A stretch of 64,000 bases of DNA from Stentor roeselii (taxonomy: Eukaryota > Ciliophora > Heterotrichea > Heterotrichida > Stentoridae), in NCBI GenBank assembly GCA_006503475.1, contig RSEH01000024.1, forward strand, positions 124,001 through 188,000, given 5' to 3'. The notes under the pieces were generated by a model. It searched no databases. It had not been told where the DNA came from and saw only the letters and a program-made list of their open reading frames with translations. Of this stretch, positions 27,381 through 36,721 are shown in pieces (the stretch's first letter is position 1; each line of letters begins with the position of its first letter). A program made the translations under genes and the position numbers.

Positions 27381-28454
27381 ATGGACCCAAACCTTCATGT
27401 CACTTTGGAGTATAGGGACTCGGTCTTTAAACGGTTGAAATGTATTCCGGAGAACCAGTTTTGCTTTGACTGCAATTTGAAAAATCCAAGCTGGTGCTCA
27501 GTCATTCTTGGAATTTTCATTTGCTATAACTGCGCTACTCCTCATAGAAGCATGGGAACACATCTTTCCTTTGTTCGGTCAAGCGAACTTGATATGTGGA
27601 GCTTAAGACAGCTTGCGTACCTTGAACAGGCAGGTAACAAAGTAGTGAAAACGTTTTTCAGGAATCATGGAATTACGTCCACAGTCGATTACACATCCCA
27701 AATTGCTGAAAGATGGAGAAACGAGCTCTTAGACAAGGTGAATGAAATCTACCCAAAATTCTCGGACTCAAAAAAAGACGATCCAAAAAAGTCCTCTACA
27801 TCAGAACCAAAAGCCCCGGTTTCAGAAGAAACCAAAGCACAACCCGAGCCATCACCACCGACAGATCAATCAATTCCAAAGCCAGAAAAACTCGCTCCAA
27901 AGCCAATGCAGCCAGTGATACCCCGAAGCACATTCAAAGCTCCATCATCAGAAGCAAAGCACAAGTTCCGTAAATCAAAAGTCGAAGACTCGTCAACAGT
28001 GAGTTTCAAGCCAGTCTCTTTCAAAGCGCAAACAGAAGAAGAAGAGTTTTTCGACCCCCAGCCGTTGAAAGCGCCATCAAAAGCACTTGACCCGCCGCCA
28101 GCCCCGACAGCGGCGCCATCAGTGATTCAGCGAAAGCCTTTAGAAAAAAAAGCGATTTCTTCAGAAGACTACGAGGCAAGCTTTTCTGACCCTAGAGCTC
28201 AAAAAGCCAGAATAAATCAATTTTCAGGAGCGAATTCAATTTCAAGTGATATGTACTTTGGTAGAGAGAGTAATAAGGAAAGTGAGTTCAATGCTGATAA
28301 ACTTCGGGATGAAGCTGCGAGATTAGGCTCGATGGCTTTAGATAAGGCTTCTCAGGTATTGGATAAGTAGATCAAACAAACGCTTTCTGGAGCGCTTGGG
28401 AAGGTTTCGACTATGTGGAACAGGGAAGGTGATTTTTACAGTTCGGGCAAGTAG
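27381..28454 (+). CDS. ArfGAP2/3-type (Glo3) GTPase-activating protein, two exons, 352 aa
   Basis: The exons are 27381-28355 and 28371-28454. The N-terminal ArfGAP zinc finger (about residues 12-120) has CFDCNLKNPSW and later CYNCATPHRSMGTHLSFVRS, with the arginine finger in HRSMG. A Pro/Ser/Lys-rich middle follows. Near residue 285 is the Glo3 motif region ISSDMYFGRE, typical of ArfGAP2/3, which work with COPI coats at the Golgi. The short second exon adds an amphipathic C-terminus (IKQTLSGALGKV) of the kind that senses membranes. A COPI-associated membrane protein lies elsewhere in this window. It is convergent with the TEX47-like gene. Confidence 0.9.
28356..28370 (+). other. 15-nt spliceosomal intron
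   Basis: The intron is GTATTGGATAAGTAG in the ArfGAP gene (phase 0). It carries an in-frame TAG, and removal adds 27 residues including a second amphipathic Glo3-like segment. It has A at intron position 10. Confidence 0.8.
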
Positions 28455-28479
28455 GTGTTATTAATAAGCTTAGTTATGC

Positions 28480-29181
28480 CTAAAAAGTCAATTCTGGTGG
28501 GCATGGCCAGATGATTTCATTATCCAGCACAATATCAATCGGTGCCACAAATATATCAATGAAATCATTAAGACTAGGAAAGTCTTTTTTCAGCATCAAG
28601 CTCAAAGTTTCTTGTTTAGGTAGAAGTTTCTTGGTACTAGTGATAGCTTTAATCGCATTCGAGATTCCAGTCGTATTTTCCCCATCTCCTGAGTACTTCT
28701 CGCTAAGTTTTGTGCCGATTTCCATAATAATCGAATAAAGTCCCCAGCTGACTTCATCGACCTGAATCTCGTCAGGTTCATTTTCGCCGGTGCTATCAGG
28801 AGGAGTGACCGCAGAGCTCCAGAACTTAAAAATCCTTTTCGGGTTCTCCTCAGTAAAAACCGGAACACTCATTCCAGCGAAAGGAGGCGGCTCAAGTTTC
28901 ATGAGTTTTTCCTGCCATTTCACAACATTTATCAGAACTTCAGTCTCAGCTTCTAAAAGGTGAACAATATAGTTCCCAGTAGTTATCAGAAGACCTGTCA
29001 CGAAACTTTCTGATTCTTTAAGCCACTTTGAAAATTCATCTGCCAAGTCGATTTTAGGAGATCTTTCTACATTTATACGACCCACGTACATTAAACGGGA
29101 AACTGACTGTTTGGACTCACGGATTTCTTTTGAGACTTCGAACATGCTGCGACGATGAGGTTCTTCTGGGATTTCTTCCAT
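28480..29181 (-). CDS. TEX47/BLUF-like protein, 233 aa
   Basis: Residues about 28-95 show the beta-alpha-beta core of the BLUF fold as found in TEX47: a strand VSRLMYVGRI, a helix, then a hairpin VTGLLITTGNYIVHLLEAE followed by a helix. The flavin-binding residues of true blue-light BLUF sensors (the early Tyr and the Gln/Asn pair) are not clearly present, so photoreception is not claimed. TEX47-type proteins are linked to ciliated and flagellated cells. The C-terminal half is helical and unassigned. It is divergent from the WD40/channel gene with 109 bp between starts. Confidence 0.5.
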   Translation of the reverse strand: MEEIPEEPHRRSMFEVSKEIRESKQSVSRLMYVGRINVERSPKIDLADEFSKWLKESESFVTGLLITTGNYIVHLLEAETEVLINVVKWQEKLMKLEPPPFAGMSVPVFTEENPKRIFKFWSSAVTPPDSTGENEPDEIQVDEVSWGLYSIIMEIGTKLSEKYSGDGENTTGISNAIKAITSTKKLLPKQETLSLMLKKDFPSLNDFIDIFVAPIDIVLDNEIIWPCPPELTF

Positions 29182-29290
29182 TTATGGACTTGAAGCGGGT
29201 ATTTTAAGTTGACAGTTATCGGAAAGTGACTTTTTTCTTGAAAAAAAATCAGGAATTTTCACTTTTTTAAGAGTTTTCTTTACCACTCGA

Positions 29291-32200
29291 ATGAGTCTCA
29301 AGCTTAATGGCCGGTATAAAATGACTGAAGAGCTCAAACAACCGCTAATCAAGCCGCTTGAATCTCACTTTTCAAATGATCATCATCTTGTACTGCCTGA
29401 GCACGAGCTTCATTCAGTTCTGCAGGACATTCATAAGACTGACAAGTCACTTCGAGGCCATACTAAAAAAGTCACGACTTTGGCAATCATTGGCAACGAT
29501 TTCATTGTTTCAGGCTCGAAAGATCAAAGGGTCAAGGTCTGGTCTTTGAAAGACCATCAAAAAGTCATCACTTTTAGAGGACATACGGGAAAAGTCAACT
29601 CTGTGGCAGTTGGAATGTTTTTAGTACATCATGGAAATCTGGAAAATGCTGAGGTTTTTAGTGCTTCTGATGATCGAACTGTTAAGAGATGGAAAGCGCA
29701 CTCGCCTTCAGAGGTTACAACTTTTATTGGACACTCTGAAGCTGTTTTGTGTCTTGATTATGATAGAGTCACTCAGAGACTTGCTTCGGCTGGAGCTGAC
29801 AAGCAGATCATAATTTGGGCCAGGGAACGTCCAGAAATTGACTACTTTTTATTCGAAGTCGACCCAGATCGAATAGATATCAAAGATCCTCGTGCTCATG
29901 AAAACAGCATAAATTGTTTGAAGTTTTTTGACTGTGGAAGAAAACTAGCAAGTGGTTCAGAAGACCTGAGAGTAAAAGTCTGGAACTTAGAACACAAAAG
30001 TCTCGCTTATTCAATAGAAGATCACGATGGTCCAGTCCTTTCAATCGACATCTTCAGGCACATCATCGCAGTGGGGTGCCGTTCAGGGAGCATCTTCATC
30101 TGGGACAATAAAAAGCCTATAAACCACTTCAACTCAAAAGAAACCAGCGAGATCCATTCATTAAAATTCAGCAAGTCCGGCAAGTTCCTTGTTTCAACAG
30201 ACAGTGGAAAGTTTTTAACGATCTGGAACTTAGAAAAGCACTCAAAAGAAGCAAGTCTTTTCGTCCATAATGAAAAAGTAAACGCTCTTCACATAAGTGA
30301 CGACCAGACCTTTGTAGCAACAGCTTCAAACGACAACTCAATCGGCATTTGGCAGCTGAAAAGAAGTCTTGAACTTGTCACCTTGAGTCATCACAGTGGA
30401 CCTGTCAATTGTTTGGCTATCAGCGACTGTCTCAGTTCTTTTGTCACCGGATCAGCTGATCGGACTTTAAGAATCAGTAAAAATGGAAGACATGATGACC
30501 GGCAAGTCTTGAAGACCTTTGAAGGAGAAGTCACTTGTGTCGCTGTTAAAAATCGACTCTGCATCGCTGGATGCGCAAAGGGAAGTATCAAGCTTTTACA
30601 CCTGGACAGTCAAAGCCATGGACCTGAAATTCAAGATGAAAGAGTCCCGAAAACTGTGGATATTGACAAATATGGAAAATTTGCTGTTGTTGGGTTTAAA
30701 GCTTTGAAAAGTGATAAACTTGGAGTCGTGAAACTTTTTACAACTGAAAATTTAGAAGAAATTTCAAGTTTTGAAGTAGAAAAGTCAGTGAATGCCGCGT
30801 TAATTTTTCATAATTCTGAGAATTCAGTTATTGTTCTTGCTGGGACCTCGAATGGTGAGGTGCACATGTGTGAAGCTAATAGCGTTACCAGGTCCAGTCG
30901 AGTACACGAGCTGAAAATAACAAGTCTTCAAGTGAACGAGTCAAAATCCCTTCTTTATTCAGGTTCCTGGGACCAGTCAATAAAAGTCCTTCGACTTTCC
31001 GACCTTTCTGTGAAATCCACTCTTTTAAACCACTCTAAAGTCAATTCTTTAAGTCTCAGTCTCAGCGGCAAACATCTGGCAGCAGGTCTTGAAGATGGAC
31101 GAGTAAAAGTCTGGAACACAAGCGAAGCCCGAGAAGACTTTTCTCTTCGTCTTCATCATTCTCCAGTGCTAAGCACGTCTTTCGCCTTTAAAGACCGATT
31201 TATCATCTCAGCTTCTTTCGACTCAAATGTGAAGATTTGGGCGACTCATGAGAAAACTAGTCAAAAAGTACTGAAAGGTCTTCATTCTCGAAGTGTTACT
31301 TGTGTGACGACGACTCCTGATGGGAAAACTGGGCTAAGTGCCTCAGAAGACGGGGAATTAAAGAGCTGGAGGATGAGTGATCATGAAGTCATCGCGCATT
31401 TCGCAATTCCTTGCAAAAATCGACATGGATCGGTGAGTGTCTTGACAATTGCAGTGAGTCCTGATGGGCAAAAGGTGATTGCGGGTTGCAGTGATAAGAG
31501 GATTTATGTTTTTTTGATGGAAAATTCTAGTGATAAACCTTTTAAAGTCCTCACTGGACATGTTGGAGAAGTCAATGTTTTAAAGGTTCTTGCTGATAAT
31601 GATACTGTTTTTTCATGCTCCTCTGATGGCACTCTTCGAAGATGGTCTATTGAAAAGGAAGACGAGTTGAATGTTATGCATGCTTCGGAAGAGTCAGTCA
31701 CTGCTTTAAGTATCAGTCATTCAAGTGTTTATCTTATTGTTGGAGACTCGATGGGCAGGGCGGTAATGATAAATTCTTTGCATTTTTCAGTTATTTTTAG
31801 TGAAAAGGTCTCGAATTCCATGATTTCAGCGGTTCTTATTACTAAAGATGACCAACTTGCTGTTATCAGTAGTAGAGATGGAAAAATTCATGTATGGAAT
31901 TTGAATAGTCATTCGTTGATGTACTCTATTCAGTTGCATAAGGAAGCTATCAACTCACTGGCGCTTAGTAGCTGCTGCAGATATGTTTTTACAGCATCGG
32001 AGGACAGGCTGATTAAGATCTGGAATATTCAAGAGCAATATGAAGAAATTCAAATCAAGGCGCATTCAGAAGCTGTCACTTGTATCTATATTAACCCTAT
32101 CAATGGACTTCTCTTGTCAGGCAGTCGTGACGAAAGCATAAGTCTTTGGATGACCAAAGACAAATTCTCAGAAAAACGACTAACAGGTCACGACCGTCAA

Positions 32201-35200
32201 GTTTTCGCATTGGCAGTAAGTTCCAATTACGTAGTTTCAGGAAGTGCCGATCAAAAAGTGATAATCTGGGACTATCGAACATTAAACACAGTGGCAATCT
32301 TAAACAACCTAAATGATCGCGTCTTAGCTCTCAGCTTTTCAGACGACTTTCAAATGATTTTCATCGGACTGGCCAACGGAGAGGTTTGGTCTTGCATATT
32401 ACCCAGTTATGACTTGACAATTATCGGAAAACATTCAGAAGCTGTCAGTTGTCTCATTGGCTATAAAGAAAGGAAAGTAATTTCAGGGTCAAATGACCAA
32501 AGTATCGTGATTTGGGACACAGAAAAGCAAGACTCACCAATTTTTACAATGAAAGAACATCGACAAAAAGTATCAGCTCTTGCTTATAACGGTCATAGTG
32601 AGTTACTCGCTTCAGGATCTGCTGATAAACAGATAATTCTTTGGAATCTCAATAAAATGAAAATAAAAGCAAGACTTGCAGGACATACTTTAGATATCCA
32701 GGCCTTAGCTTTTACCCAAGAAGGAGACTTTTTAGTTAGCGGGTCGAATGACAAGACTATAAAGATCTGGAATGTAAAAGAAAAACAACTGCAAAGTTTT
32801 TTTGACACCTGGCATCCTGTCATTTCTTTAATAATCACTCGGGACTCCCAACACGTTCTTTTCGCCCTGGCCAACCAAGAGCTTCAAGTGATTTCTTTGA
32901 AACAACACTCAGGAAGTATCGGCTTCAAGAAACTAAACTGCACCATCAAAGCACTTTGCCTTGGTGATGATGAGGAAAAGTTGTTCATTGCTAATGACTC
33001 TCCAAGTTTAATTGTGACTGACTTTAAAAATAAGCTTAGGTCTTTGGGAGTCCCTTCTCAGACTTATGATAAATTTTTAGAAGATGAGACTAAAAGTTTG
33101 GTACCTGCGAATTTGAATAATTTTCAGAGTTTTTTGAAGTTTTATAATATTTTTTACTGTCTCAAACATCAGGAGTACTCGAAACTTTCGCCTAGTTCTT
33201 ATGGAGTACAAGTTTCTAAGCATAATTTTACGTTTACTCACTTTTTGTGCTATTTTGGACAGGGAAAAATACTCAAGGCGTTAATTGGACCGGAGTTTGT
33301 GTTGAGACCTGATGGATTTGGACATTCTGCTTTTTATTATGCGATTAGGAGAAATGACCAGGAGTCGGTTGATGTTTTGCTTGAGTTTGTTGTTGGACTT
33401 AGTTTGGATTTCACCAGGTCGGCTTATTTTACTACTTTTTATGCGATTCAGAAGGATTATTTGATGATTATTCAGAATTCTAGTCAGTTTTTACCTGATT
33501 TTCTTAAAAGTTTGATGTACGAAAGAGAAAAAACCTATGCTCAACCCAAAGAGTCTTTACCCATCACAATTTTCAGTGAGTTTCAGCTGATTCCAAAGCA
33601 AACCTTCCCTTTAAAATTCATCCACCGTGATTCCACCTCAAAACCAAGTAAAACCTTCAAAAACCTAAAAGAAAAGCAATTAAAATTCCTAACAAGTCCC
33701 TTAAAAGTGCCTCATTTAAACGGTACAGCAGCAAGTTTATCACTATTACAAACAATATCAGACAGTGAAGACGATTCAATCTTCCAAACAAACTTCATAA
33801 AATACTACATAAACTACAAATTCCAGTCCCTACGATGGTTAGGTTATTTTTTGGCCTTGTTACTAATAACCAACCTGCTTCTAATCATTGCTATGATAAG
33901 TTCAGAAAGCTTTAACTTTTTAGTCTTTATTTCATTTTTAGTTGTCAACAGTCTGCTATTTTTATGGGAGCTGGTTCAGATAAGAGCTGGTAAAATCGAC
34001 TACTTCCGCGACCCGATGAATGCAATTGACGGTACTCGACTGGTGATCACAGGACTTTGGGTAGCTTTCGAAGTTTTCTTCGAACGAAATGTTTACCTCA
34101 CCTGGGCCATGGTCTTCGTTAACCTTTTCAGAGGGTTTTACGCTTTGAGGGTCTTTGAAGGCACTCGAGTTTTCTCGAAACTACTGGAAAAGTCTTTTAA
34201 AAATATTGCAAGTTTCTTGGTGGTCTTTGTTTTTTGCACTGTTTCACTTGGACTCATGGTTTTCATTACCTCGCCTTCAGACCCGAATCATCAGGAAAAA
34301 GTTGAAATTACTTTTAAGAACTTGTGGATGGATCCTTTCGAACTCATGCTCGGCATTCGTGAGTTTCATTCTGGAGAAGTTAGTTTGGCTTATTTCGGGT
34401 TTTTATTTGTAAGTGTTTTGAATTGGATGATTTTGATGAATATCTTGATTGCAATTTTAGCTGATACTTATGACGAGTTCTTGACGAACAGGGAGATTAT
34501 TGATACCAGGGAAAAAGTGCAGCTTTTAGTTGAAATTGAGCAGGTTTGTTATTCTTTTGCGAGGAAAAATGACTCATTGAACTACCTGCATATTTGTGAT
34601 GAAGTGTCTAGAAAAGGTCGCCAATGGAAAGGAAAACTTGCTTTCATTCAAAACCTTATTCAAAAGATTTCCATTACCGAGCCAGTGAAATCTTCAAGTG
34701 GCTTAAAAGGCTTAAGTCCAGACTTCACCTCACGTTTAGAAGCGATTGAAGAAAAAGTTCAAAGCTCTTCTATTAAAGTCCAAAATGAACTTGGAAAACT
34801 TTCTCGAGTGATGAAAACTTCAGCAGGTGTCGACGACAATCATTTCCGCGCAAGTATTGAAAGTTTCACTGATCGCCTTGCAGCTGCTGCGCGAGACTCC
34901 ATCTTGATCAGAGACGCTCCGGGTACTGAAGACTTGGATAATAAAATTGGTGAGATCAATGAAGTCATGAGTGAAAACTTCAGGCAAAGTACTATCGCCA
35001 TGAAATCTGTTAAGGATGACATGATGAAAATTTCTGATAATTTAAAGAAAAAAAATGAACATCTCAGGAAAGAAAATGAGTTTTTGTCTAAACAAATAGA
35101 AGACCAACTTGTGAAGAACCGGAAAAAAATCGATGATTCTATTAAAAGTAAAATTGAGGAAAAAATGACTACTTTGGAGATGAATATTCAAAATAAAATC

Positions 35201-35335
35201 AATAATACTATTGGAACTATTGATAAGAGAGTCGCGGAGACAGTAGAAGACTCTGAAGTTCATATGAAAGAATTTATCAATAAAGAACTCGCTGACCTGA
35301 AAGAGTTCATAAGGACAGAAATACAAAGTGAGTAA
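29291..35335 (+). CDS. WD40-repeat / ankyrin / TRP-like ion channel fusion, 2014 aa
   Basis: A single uninterrupted frame holds four modules. About 26-28 WD40-like repeats (residues about 55-1260) end in patterns such as SGSKDQRVKVW, SASDDRTVKRW and SGSNDKTIKIW, and are enough for four seven-bladed propellers. Ankyrin-like units follow (about 1310-1375: HFLCYFGQGKILKALI, SAFYYAIRRNDQESVDVLL). A six-helix ion-transport domain then spans about 1517-1730: S1-S4, S5 (SFLVVFVFCTVSLGLMVF), a pore-like FKNLWMDPFELMLGI and S6 (WMILMNILIAILADTYDEF, the TRP-like S6 end). A coiled coil covers about 1837-2014. It is probably a cation channel tethered by a large cytosolic propeller array. Confidence 0.88.
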   Translation: MSLKLNGRYKMTEELKQPLIKPLESHFSNDHHLVLPEHELHSVLQDIHKTDKSLRGHTKKVTTLAIIGNDFIVSGSKDQRVKVWSLKDHQKVITFRGHTGKVNSVAVGMFLVHHGNLENAEVFSASDDRTVKRWKAHSPSEVTTFIGHSEAVLCLDYDRVTQRLASAGADKQIIIWARERPEIDYFLFEVDPDRIDIKDPRAHENSINCLKFFDCGRKLASGSEDLRVKVWNLEHKSLAYSIEDHDGPVLSIDIFRHIIAVGCRSGSIFIWDNKKPINHFNSKETSEIHSLKFSKSGKFLVSTDSGKFLTIWNLEKHSKEASLFVHNEKVNALHISDDQTFVATASNDNSIGIWQLKRSLELVTLSHHSGPVNCLAISDCLSSFVTGSADRTLRISKNGRHDDRQVLKTFEGEVTCVAVKNRLCIAGCAKGSIKLLHLDSQSHGPEIQDERVPKTVDIDKYGKFAVVGFKALKSDKLGVVKLFTTENLEEISSFEVEKSVNAALIFHNSENSVIVLAGTSNGEVHMCEANSVTRSSRVHELKITSLQVNESKSLLYSGSWDQSIKVLRLSDLSVKSTLLNHSKVNSLSLSLSGKHLAAGLEDGRVKVWNTSEAREDFSLRLHHSPVLSTSFAFKDRFIISASFDSNVKIWATHEKTSQKVLKGLHSRSVTCVTTTPDGKTGLSASEDGELKSWRMSDHEVIAHFAIPCKNRHGSVSVLTIAVSPDGQKVIAGCSDKRIYVFLMENSSDKPFKVLTGHVGEVNVLKVLADNDTVFSCSSDGTLRRWSIEKEDELNVMHASEESVTALSISHSSVYLIVGDSMGRAVMINSLHFSVIFSEKVSNSMISAVLITKDDQLAVISSRDGKIHVWNLNSHSLMYSIQLHKEAINSLALSSCCRYVFTASEDRLIKIWNIQEQYEEIQIKAHSEAVTCIYINPINGLLLSGSRDESISLWMTKDKFSEKRLTGHDRQVFALAVSSNYVVSGSADQKVIIWDYRTLNTVAILNNLNDRVLALSFSDDFQMIFIGLANGEVWSCILPSYDLTIIGKHSEAVSCLIGYKERKVISGSNDQSIVIWDTEKQDSPIFTMKEHRQKVSALAYNGHSELLASGSADKQIILWNLNKMKIKARLAGHTLDIQALAFTQEGDFLVSGSNDKTIKIWNVKEKQLQSFFDTWHPVISLIITRDSQHVLFALANQELQVISLKQHSGSIGFKKLNCTIKALCLGDDEEKLFIANDSPSLIVTDFKNKLRSLGVPSQTYDKFLEDETKSLVPANLNNFQSFLKFYNIFYCLKHQEYSKLSPSSYGVQVSKHNFTFTHFLCYFGQGKILKALIGPEFVLRPDGFGHSAFYYAIRRNDQESVDVLLEFVVGLSLDFTRSAYFTTFYAIQKDYLMIIQNSSQFLPDFLKSLMYEREKTYAQPKESLPITIFSEFQLIPKQTFPLKFIHRDSTSKPSKTFKNLKEKQLKFLTSPLKVPHLNGTAASLSLLQTISDSEDDSIFQTNFIKYYINYKFQSLRWLGYFLALLLITNLLLIIAMISSESFNFLVFISFLVVNSLLFLWELVQIRAGKIDYFRDPMNAIDGTRLVITGLWVAFEVFFERNVYLTWAMVFVNLFRGFYALRVFEGTRVFSKLLEKSFKNIASFLVVFVFCTVSLGLMVFITSPSDPNHQEKVEITFKNLWMDPFELMLGIREFHSGEVSLAYFGFLFVSVLNWMILMNILIAILADTYDEFLTNREIIDTREKVQLLVEIEQVCYSFARKNDSLNYLHICDEVSRKGRQWKGKLAFIQNLIQKISITEPVKSSSGLKGLSPDFTSRLEAIEEKVQSSSIKVQNELGKLSRVMKTSAGVDDNHFRASIESFTDRLAAAARDSILIRDAPGTEDLDNKIGEINEVMSENFRQSTIAMKSVKDDMMKISDNLKKKNEHLRKENEFLSKQIEDQLVKNRKKIDDSIKSKIEEKMTTLEMNIQNKINNTIGTIDKRVAETVEDSEVHMKEFINKELADLKEFIRTEIQSE

Positions 35336-35369
35336 TTAGTTAGATAATCAGTCATTAAAATCCTAAATA

Positions 35370-35951
35370 TTAAAGATTTACTCTCGTCCCTAACAACTTC
35401 AACAGCTCTGCCAACACCCTCGGATGAGCAGACCAACCCGGTGCAGTGACAAGAAATCCATCAACCATGACTTCATCTTCACGCATCTCAATATACTGTC
35501 CTCCTGCAAGAACTACTTCAGTGCTACAGCCTGTGTAAGTCGTGCATTTCTTTCCATTTAAAACTCCAGCAGCAGTTAAAACTTGCATTCCATGGCAAAT
35601 TACTGCAATAGGCTTCTGACTCACTGCGAAATGTCGAGTGATCTCTAAAACTCTTGCGTTTAAACGAATGTATTCAGGAGCTCGTCCTCCTGGAATTATC
35701 AAAGCGTCGTAGTCTTCACCCCGGATCTCGTCAAATGACGCGTTTAATGTGAAGTTGTGTCCTGGCCTCTCGATGTATGTTTGATCGCCTTCGGAATCGT
35801 GCACTGCTGTTCGGATCTTTTCACCTGACTTCTTGTTTGGACATACTGCGTGCACTGTGTGGCCAAGCATTTGAAGGGATTGGAACGGAACCATCAACTC
35901 GTAGTCTTCGACGTAGTCACCTGCTAGGATTAGGATTTTCTTTCCTGACAT
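35370..35951 (-). CDS. DJ-1/PfpI family protein, copy A, 193 aa
   Basis: This is a single DJ-1/PfpI glutamine-amidotransferase-like domain. It shows the conserved acidic residue in DYELMVPF, the [12 protein letters not shown] loop and the nucleophile elbow AVICHGMQ with its Cys. An AEY-type strand and a VTAPGW segment follow. The family covers deglycase-like, glyoxalase III and protease activities, and sequence alone does not decide between them. The length equals the PfpI/plant DJ-1D half-domain. A second copy lies 188 bp away, upstream in the reading direction. It is convergent with the WD40/channel gene. Confidence 0.93.
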   Translation of the reverse strand: MSGKKILILAGDYVEDYELMVPFQSLQMLGHTVHAVCPNKKSGEKIRTAVHDSEGDQTYIERPGHNFTLNASFDEIRGEDYDALIIPGGRAPEYIRLNARVLEITRHFAVSQKPIAVICHGMQVLTAAGVLNGKKCTTYTGCSTEVVLAGGQYIEMREDEVMVDGFLVTAPGWSAHPRVLAELLKLLGTRVNL

Positions 35952-36139
35952 TATAGAGGATTGATATTCTAGAAATTAAGATTTGGGTTTAGGATTGAAG
36001 GATGGAGAGTTGATTGGGAAGGGAATTTTTAGTTTTTTTTGAGGAGAGATTAAATTTTATGATAGAAACAGTCTCACAAAATTAAAGATCCAGCTGACCT
36101 AAAACATAAAAAATACCTCAAAAAACAAATACTAAATAT

Positions 36140-36721
36140 TTAAAGTTCAACCCTAGTCCCCAACAACTTCAAAAACTCAGCCAACCACTTCGGATGAGCA
36201 GGCCAAGCCGGAGCAGTAACAAGTTCTCCATCAACAACCGCATCATCAACAGCAATCTCCAGATACTGTCCTCCAGCCAAAGTGACTTCAGTGCTGCATG
36301 CGGGATAAGCAGTGCATTTTTTTCGATTCAAAACTCCAGCCGCAGCCAACAACTGCAGTCCATGACAAATAGCAGCAATCGGTTTATGACTATCTGCGAA
36401 ATGTCGAGTAATCTCTAAAACTCTTGCATTTAAACGAATGTATTCAGGAGCTCGTCCTCCTGGAATGACAAGCGCGTCGTAGTCTTCACTCCGAATCTCG
36501 TCAAAAGTCGCGTTTAACGTGAAGTTGTGCCCTGGCTTCTCGGAATAGGTTTGATCGCCTTCGAAGTCGTGCACTGCTGTTCGGATCTTTTCACCTGACT
36601 TCTTGTTTGGACATACTGCGTGCACTGTGTGGCCGAGCATTTGAAGGGATTGGAAGGGAACCATTAACTCGTAGTCTTCGACGTAGTCACCTGCTAGGAT
36701 TAGGATTTTCTTTCCTGACAT
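36140..36721 (-). CDS. DJ-1/PfpI family protein, copy B, 193 aa
   Basis: This tandem paralogue of copy A has the same length. The first 52 residues of A and B are identical, while differences accumulate towards the C-terminus. The nucleophile elbow is intact (AAICHGLQ), as are the [10 protein letters not shown] loop and the acidic residue of DYELM. Substitutions cluster around the active-site neighbourhood (YPACS instead of [15 protein letters not shown] instead of REDEVMVDGF), so substrate range may differ. The 5' coding DNA of A and B is almost identical. See the finding on gene conversion. Confidence 0.93.
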   Translation of the reverse strand: MSGKKILILAGDYVEDYELMVPFQSLQMLGHTVHAVCPNKKSGEKIRTAVHDFEGDQTYSEKPGHNFTLNATFDEIRSEDYDALVIPGGRAPEYIRLNARVLEITRHFADSHKPIAAICHGLQLLAAAGVLNRKKCTAYPACSTEVTLAGGQYLEIAVDDAVVDGELVTAPAWPAHPKWLAEFLKLLGTRVEL

